64,000 nt of DNA, from the NCBI GenBank assembly GCA_017432445.1, contig JAFRJC010000137.1:186001-250000 (forward strand), in the 5' to 3' direction. The stretch is from Eggerthellaceae bacterium (GTDB lineage: Bacteria; Actinomycetota; Coriobacteriia; Coriobacteriales; Eggerthellaceae). Every line of letters starts with the position of its first letter. Within the stretch, counting starts at the first letter, position 1. Below, one piece after another: positions 60,888 to 64,000 of the stretch. The position numbers were made by a program, and so were the translations under genes. The notes under the pieces were generated by a model, which saw only the letters and a list, made by a program, of their open reading frames with translations, had not been told where the DNA came from and searched no databases.

Positions 60888-62423
60888 TCAGGCTTCCGCG
60901 AGCATGAATGAGATGGCGAGGTGCACGCGGTCGTCCCAGCTCTCCCAGGCGAAGCCAGAGATATCCCGGATGCGTTCCAGGCGGGCGAGCATGCTCGAGC
61001 GGTGTATGCAAAGCTCACTCGCGGCATGGCTCACGTTATAGCGTTGCTCCATGAAGCAGCGCGCCGTGGTCAGCAGCTCGGTGCCGTGCTGCGAGTCGTA
61101 GTCGGAGAGCGCCCTCCATGCGGGGTGAATCAGTTCCGAGCGGCTTACCTTCTGGGTTGCACTGTCGATTATGTAGTCCAGGGCGAAATCCCCGAAGCGG
61201 AAATGCCATTCCATGCTGCCGCTCGCGGCGCCCAGGCGCAAGGCACTGGTAGCCTCCCCGTAGCGTTCATGGAGCTCGTTCAGGTCGTGGAAGTCCCCGC
61301 TCGTTCCTGCCAGGCAGAGGTTCTCGCGCAGGAACAGCACCATCCGTTGCTGGGCTTGGTCAACTCTGGTGGTCTCGAGACTGAGATTGCGGACACAGCA
61401 AATCTGGTCGCCCTCGAGCAGGACGCAGCACCTCTCGAACAGGCGGGCGATGCGATCGGTGTAGTAGCGCCTCGTCACCGACTCGCTCTCAGCTTCCATG
61501 AATGAGAAGACGTGCACGCGGTAGGAGTGTTCCGGGCGCCACCCGGCCGTCGCAAGGCGCCTGCGAGCGTCGCTGGCTGCAGGCTGGCCTTTTATCAGGC
61601 TGGCAACGCATTCCTGCAGGTCCGATTTTGCCGAAGCCTCGGCCTCCGCGTCGGAGTACAGCGCGAACGTGTCCGCAATCGCCTGGCCGACGAGCTCGGC
61701 TAAGGCGAGCAGCCCCGGCCGCCTCTGGCTGTCGCGCGACTGCACGAGCAGGCGCGCCTCATACGAACCGTCCACCACGATGTTGAAGCAGGCAGAATAG
61801 CTCGCCTCCTTTGCGTAGTGGTAATAAAAGGCCCTGCGCTGGTTTATGGCGTCTACGAAATTCTCGTCTGCGACGAGCTCGTTTACCAGATCCGTGTCCA
61901 TGCTCACGTCGGATTCGCTGAACCAGGCATTCAGCCCCGAGAAGGAGGGGGACCGCGCGATGTAGCGGAGGTTCTTGTCGACGAGGAGGGAGACCAGTCC
62001 GGTCTCAAGCTCCAGCAGGCGCAGCATCTCGTTGAAATCGGTGCCCCCTCGGCACAGCCTGGCTATCGCGACCTCCAGCCGGTAATGCCTCTGCACGGCG
62101 TTGGCGACACGGTCGGCCAGGTCGGCCGACCGGGCAGAAGTGCTCCTACGCCGCATGCGCGGCGACAACTCGCAGGCCCAAAGGCTCGGCCGCCCCTCCG
62201 AGGAGACGCCTGGACCGGGCCCTAGGTTGACGAGGCAAAGGCCGCCATCGGGGCTTCCCGGCCCAGGGGGGACGTCTGCCAGGCAGAGCGCTGGCCGAAG
62301 CGCTCCATCGCCCTCGACCAGGCGGTAGCCCTCAATCACGAAATCCTCGTCTGTAGCCGCGCTCGATTCGACTTCGTAGTCAGAGGAAAGGAAGAAGGAG
62401 ACGATTCCCACCGTGAGCGCCAT
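60888..62423 (-). CDS. PucR/CdaR-family transcriptional regulator
   Basis: This 511-residue regulator has the PucR C-terminal helix-turn-helix (LLTTARCFMEQRYNVSHAAS, ELCIHRSSMLARLERIRDIS) at residues ~445-505. The central GGDEF-like/CdaR linker region runs before it and a degenerate N-terminal sensing region (~1-130) shows no known ligand domain. GGGAGGG precedes ATG. It is divergent from the methyltransferase and CobW genes, which it probably activates or represses, with a promoter and operator-like repeats in the shared 195-nt gap. The effector is likely the methylated substrate, by analogy (inference). Confidence 0.85.
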   Translation of the reverse strand: MALTVGIVSFFLSSDYEVESSAATDEDFVIEGYRLVEGDGALRPALCLADVPPGPGSPDGGLCLVNLGPGPGVSSEGRPSLWACELSPRMRRRSTSARSADLADRVANAVQRHYRLEVAIARLCRGGTDFNEMLRLLELETGLVSLLVDKNLRYIARSPSFSGLNAWFSESDVSMDTDLVNELVADENFVDAINQRRAFYYHYAKEASYSACFNIVVDGSYEARLLVQSRDSQRRPGLLALAELVGQAIADTFALYSDAEAEASAKSDLQECVASLIKGQPAASDARRRLATAGWRPEHSYRVHVFSFMEAESESVTRRYYTDRIARLFERCCVLLEGDQICCVRNLSLETTRVDQAQQRMVLFLRENLCLAGTSGDFHDLNELHERYGEATSALRLGAASGSMEWHFRFGDFALDYIIDSATQKVSRSELIHPAWRALSDYDSQHGTELLTTARCFMEQRYNVSHAASELCIHRSSMLARLERIRDISGFAWESWDDRVHLAISFMLAEA

Positions 62424-62442
62424 TTAACCCTCCCGAGCGACC

Positions 62443-62489
62443 TTGACCAGTTGAGTATCGACTGGTCAATCCAATACTACAAATTGTAG
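62443..62489 (-). promoter_or_regulatory. Promoter and operator-like repeats of the PucR-type regulator
   Basis: On the minus strand TTGTAG (plus 62477-62482) and GATACT (plus 62454-62459) are spaced by 17 bases. The -10 falls in the loop of a perfect 9-bp inverted repeat TTGACCAGT/ACTGGTCAA (62443-62451 with 62461-62469), and the -35 lies in the palindrome CTACAAATTGTAG (62477-62489). This suggests autoregulation. A TTCATCATGAA palindrome at 62533-62543 lies nearer the methyltransferase gene. Confidence 0.5.
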
Positions 62490-62618
62490 GATAAAACTGC
62501 TGCAATTCCTATTATATGCGGATTAACACCAGTTCATCATGAATATATAGTCACATCAGTTCGTTGGATATCCAAAATATAAAGAGCAATCGCAGACACC
62601 CGTCGTCAAGGAGGCGCC

Positions 62619-63602
62619 ATGCTGTCACCGAAAGAGAACTACCTCGCCGTACTCAACCACGAGAAGCCGGACTTCGTTCCCGACCTCGCGATGGACGCCA
62701 TCATGGTCGGCGGCGCGTTCGAGACGTTCGAGAACGGGCCCCTGGGAGGAGGCGTCGACGACTTCGGGCTGGAGTGGGTTTGCACCGCCTCCGCGAACGG
62801 CCAGGCCACGCCGGCGCCCGGATGCACCCCCGTCCCCGACGTGACAGAGTGGAAGAAGTACCTCAAAATTCCCGACCTTGCCAAGTACGATTGGGAGGGC
62901 ATGGCGCAGATGCAGTTCGCCGGCCAGGACCGCGACCGTAAGGTCGTCGTCTACGGGACGTGGAACTCCATCTTCCTGCGCTTCAGCCACCTGCTCGGCT
63001 TCGAGGAGGCGCTCATCGCCATGTACGAGGAGCCCGAGGCATGCATGGAGATGATGGAGGCCATAGCGGACTACAAGTGCGATCTCATCGGGCAGATAGC
63101 CAAGTACTTCAAGCCCGACGTAATCACGCACTACGACGACGTGTGCACCGAGCGCGGGCCGTTCATGCCGCCCGAGCTGTACCGCGAGATGATCAAGCCC
63201 ATGCACAAGAAGATGGACGACGCGATCAAAGCGGCGGGGATCCTGCCCGGGCAGCACTGCTGCGGATACTGCCAGGACCTGATTCCCGACTACATCGACG
63301 AGGGCGCCGTGGTGTGGGAGGCGGCGCAGCCTATCAACGACATCAAGTGGATCCAGAAGGAGTACGGCAACCGCATCACCGTCTGCGGCGGATACGACAC
63401 CAACGGGGCTCCCGGCCGCGAGGGCGTGAGCGACGAGGAGATAGAGGCCGAAGTCAAGCGCATGATGGACGAGTACGCCCCGGGCGGCAGCTTTATCAGC
63501 ATGGCGTTCCTGCTCTCGAACGACCCTGACCCCATGGCCTTCGTGAAAGGCATGATGCGGATCGCCTCGTTCACCGACAAGCTGAGGTACAACTACGTAT
63601 AA
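62619..63602 (+). CDS. Uroporphyrinogen-decarboxylase-family corrinoid methyltransferase
   Basis: This 327-residue protein is of the URO-D/MtaA superfamily. Methyltransferase members move a methyl group between a corrinoid protein and coenzyme M, tetrahydrofolate or an aromatic O-methyl donor. The start YLAVLNHEKPDFVPDL is typical of the non-heme branch, and the zinc-type motif HCCGYCQDLIPDYID with the later GGYDTNG supports it. VVYGTWNSIFLRFSHLLG lines the barrel. AAGGAGG precedes ATG. A CobW-type GTPase follows. No corrinoid protein gene is within the window. Confidence 0.82.
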   Translation: MLSPKENYLAVLNHEKPDFVPDLAMDAIMVGGAFETFENGPLGGGVDDFGLEWVCTASANGQATPAPGCTPVPDVTEWKKYLKIPDLAKYDWEGMAQMQFAGQDRDRKVVVYGTWNSIFLRFSHLLGFEEALIAMYEEPEACMEMMEAIADYKCDLIGQIAKYFKPDVITHYDDVCTERGPFMPPELYREMIKPMHKKMDDAIKAAGILPGQHCCGYCQDLIPDYIDEGAVVWEAAQPINDIKWIQKEYGNRITVCGGYDTNGAPGREGVSDEEIEAEVKRMMDEYAPGGSFISMAFLLSNDPDPMAFVKGMMRIASFTDKLRYNYV

Positions 63603-63627
63603 CGAAAACTGTGCATCTGGGGAAGCG

Positions 63628-63666
63628 GTTATGAAACAATGGGGATGTTCCCCATTGTTTCATAAC
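63628..63666. terminator. Perfect 18-bp hairpin between the methyltransferase and CobW genes
   Basis: 63628-63645 pairs perfectly with 63649-63666 around loop TGT, 25 bases after the methyltransferase stop and 25 before the CobW start. There is no T run after it, so it may be an attenuator, an operator or an RNA-processing hairpin instead of a terminator. Confidence 0.55.
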
Positions 63667-63690
63667 TGAGCAACCTGCAGGAGGTTTACG

Positions 63691-64000
63691 ATGGGAAAGC
63701 CGGACGTGCTCATACTGAGCGGGTTCCTCGGGTCGGGCAAGACAACGGTCCTCGTAAAGCTCGCGGAGCACCTGCGGGCGAAGCGGGGGCCCGGTTACCG
63801 CATCGCCATCATCGAGAACGAGATCGGATCGGCGTCGGTGGACTCGAGCGTCATCTCCGAAGCGGGGTACTCGGTGACCGAGATGCTGTCGGGGTGCGTG
63901 TGCTGCACGCTCGTTGGCCAGCTCGTGCCGGCCATCCAGAAGCTTTCCGAGGAGCTGGAACCGGACCTGGTCGTCCTCGAGGCGACCGGTGTCGCCACGC
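63691..64000 (+). CDS. CobW/COG0523-family GTPase (3' truncated by the window)
   Basis: This is the N-terminal ~103 residues of a G3E-family P-loop GTPase that delivers metals or services cobalamin-type enzymes. The Walker A is GFLGSGKTT, followed by IIENEIGSASVDSS and the metal-binding C-x-C-C motif GCVCCTL, then LEATGVA. CAGGAGG precedes ATG 63691. Co-direction with the corrinoid-type methyltransferase suggests that it helps assemble or reactivate the corrinoid system (inference). The gene continues beyond the right edge. Confidence 0.9.
   Translation, partial: MGKPDVLILSGFLGSGKTTVLVKLAEHLRAKRGPGYRIAIIENEIGSASVDSSVISEAGYSVTEMLSGCVCCTLVGQLVPAIQKLSEELEPDLVVLEATGVAT

Overview
The window looks like a chromosomal segment from an anaerobic gut-type actinobacterium of the class Coriobacteriia, probably family Eggerthellaceae. 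This is inferred from gene content and order: a GlgD/GlgA/GlgP glycogen cluster, an OFA-like MFS transporter, a Cys-less PurF paralogue, a uroporphyrinogen-decarboxylase-type corrinoid methyltransferase with a CobW GTPase, a BaiN-like flavoprotein pair and an actinobacterial F-type ATPase operon. The DNA is moderately GC-rich and codons mostly end in G or C. No species can be named from the sequence alone. No phage, insertion sequence, transposase, rRNA or CRISPR array is visible.

Layout. 0-6 kb: glycogen metabolism (5'-truncated glgD, glgA with a long Lys/Ala/Pro/Glu extension, glgP). 5.9-8 kb: an ECF transporter T component and enolase. 8.3-11 kb: a secreted PepSY-like protein, then the molybdenum cofactor genes moeA and mogA. 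11-15 kb: an XRE-cupin regulator with an acyl-CoA synthetase, rubredoxin and an MFS transporter. 15-19 kb: a GH13 alpha-glucan hydrolase and a GH2 hydrolase. 19-21.5 kb: a two-gene radical-SAM DNA-repair-associated operon behind a promoter carrying a LexA-type box. 21.5-33 kb: HAD phosphatase, a winged-helix regulator, a secreted C39-like protein, the PurF-like protein, a subtilase with Ig-like domains, a lipoprotein, a membrane Ser/Thr kinase and pyridoxal kinase. 33-47 kb: serS, a membrane protein, a cyanophycin-synthetase-N-like protein, an aminotransferase, Ddl, YtxH, PRC-barrel, TVP38 and TM2 proteins, class I aldolase, YdcF, two flavoproteins and a YrdC/Sua5 protein. 47-51 kb: glpK with a monoacylglycerol-lipase-like enzyme, rpiB and a dCMP deaminase. 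51-58.4 kb: the atp operon (atpI-like, B, E, F, H, A, G, D, C). 58.5-60.7 kb: rnpB, thiamine pyrophosphokinase, YfcE, tRNA-Gln and tRNA-Glu. 60.9-64 kb: a PucR-type regulator divergent from a corrinoid-type methyltransferase and a truncated CobW gene. This last block uses more GC-rich codons and starts just after the tRNA-Glu gene, so it may be a laterally acquired cassette.

How the genes fit together. Stored glucan is built by GlgA and opened by GlgP, external glucan is trimmed by the GH13 enzyme, and enolase, aldolase and RpiB feed central carbon flow. The lipase and glycerol kinase form a short glyceride-to-glycerol-3-phosphate route. MoeA and MogA serve molybdoenzymes. The ATP synthase has residues typical of proton coupling.

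The most unusual content lies between genes. There is a sigma70-type promoter with a LexA-like box in its spacer in front of the radical-SAM pair. There are several large hairpin or multi-branched elements (21509-21691, 23317-23416, 29461-29572, 50234-50365). The start of the dCMP deaminase gene is duplicated as a 39-bp direct repeat around a 136-bp insert made of three consecutive hairpins.
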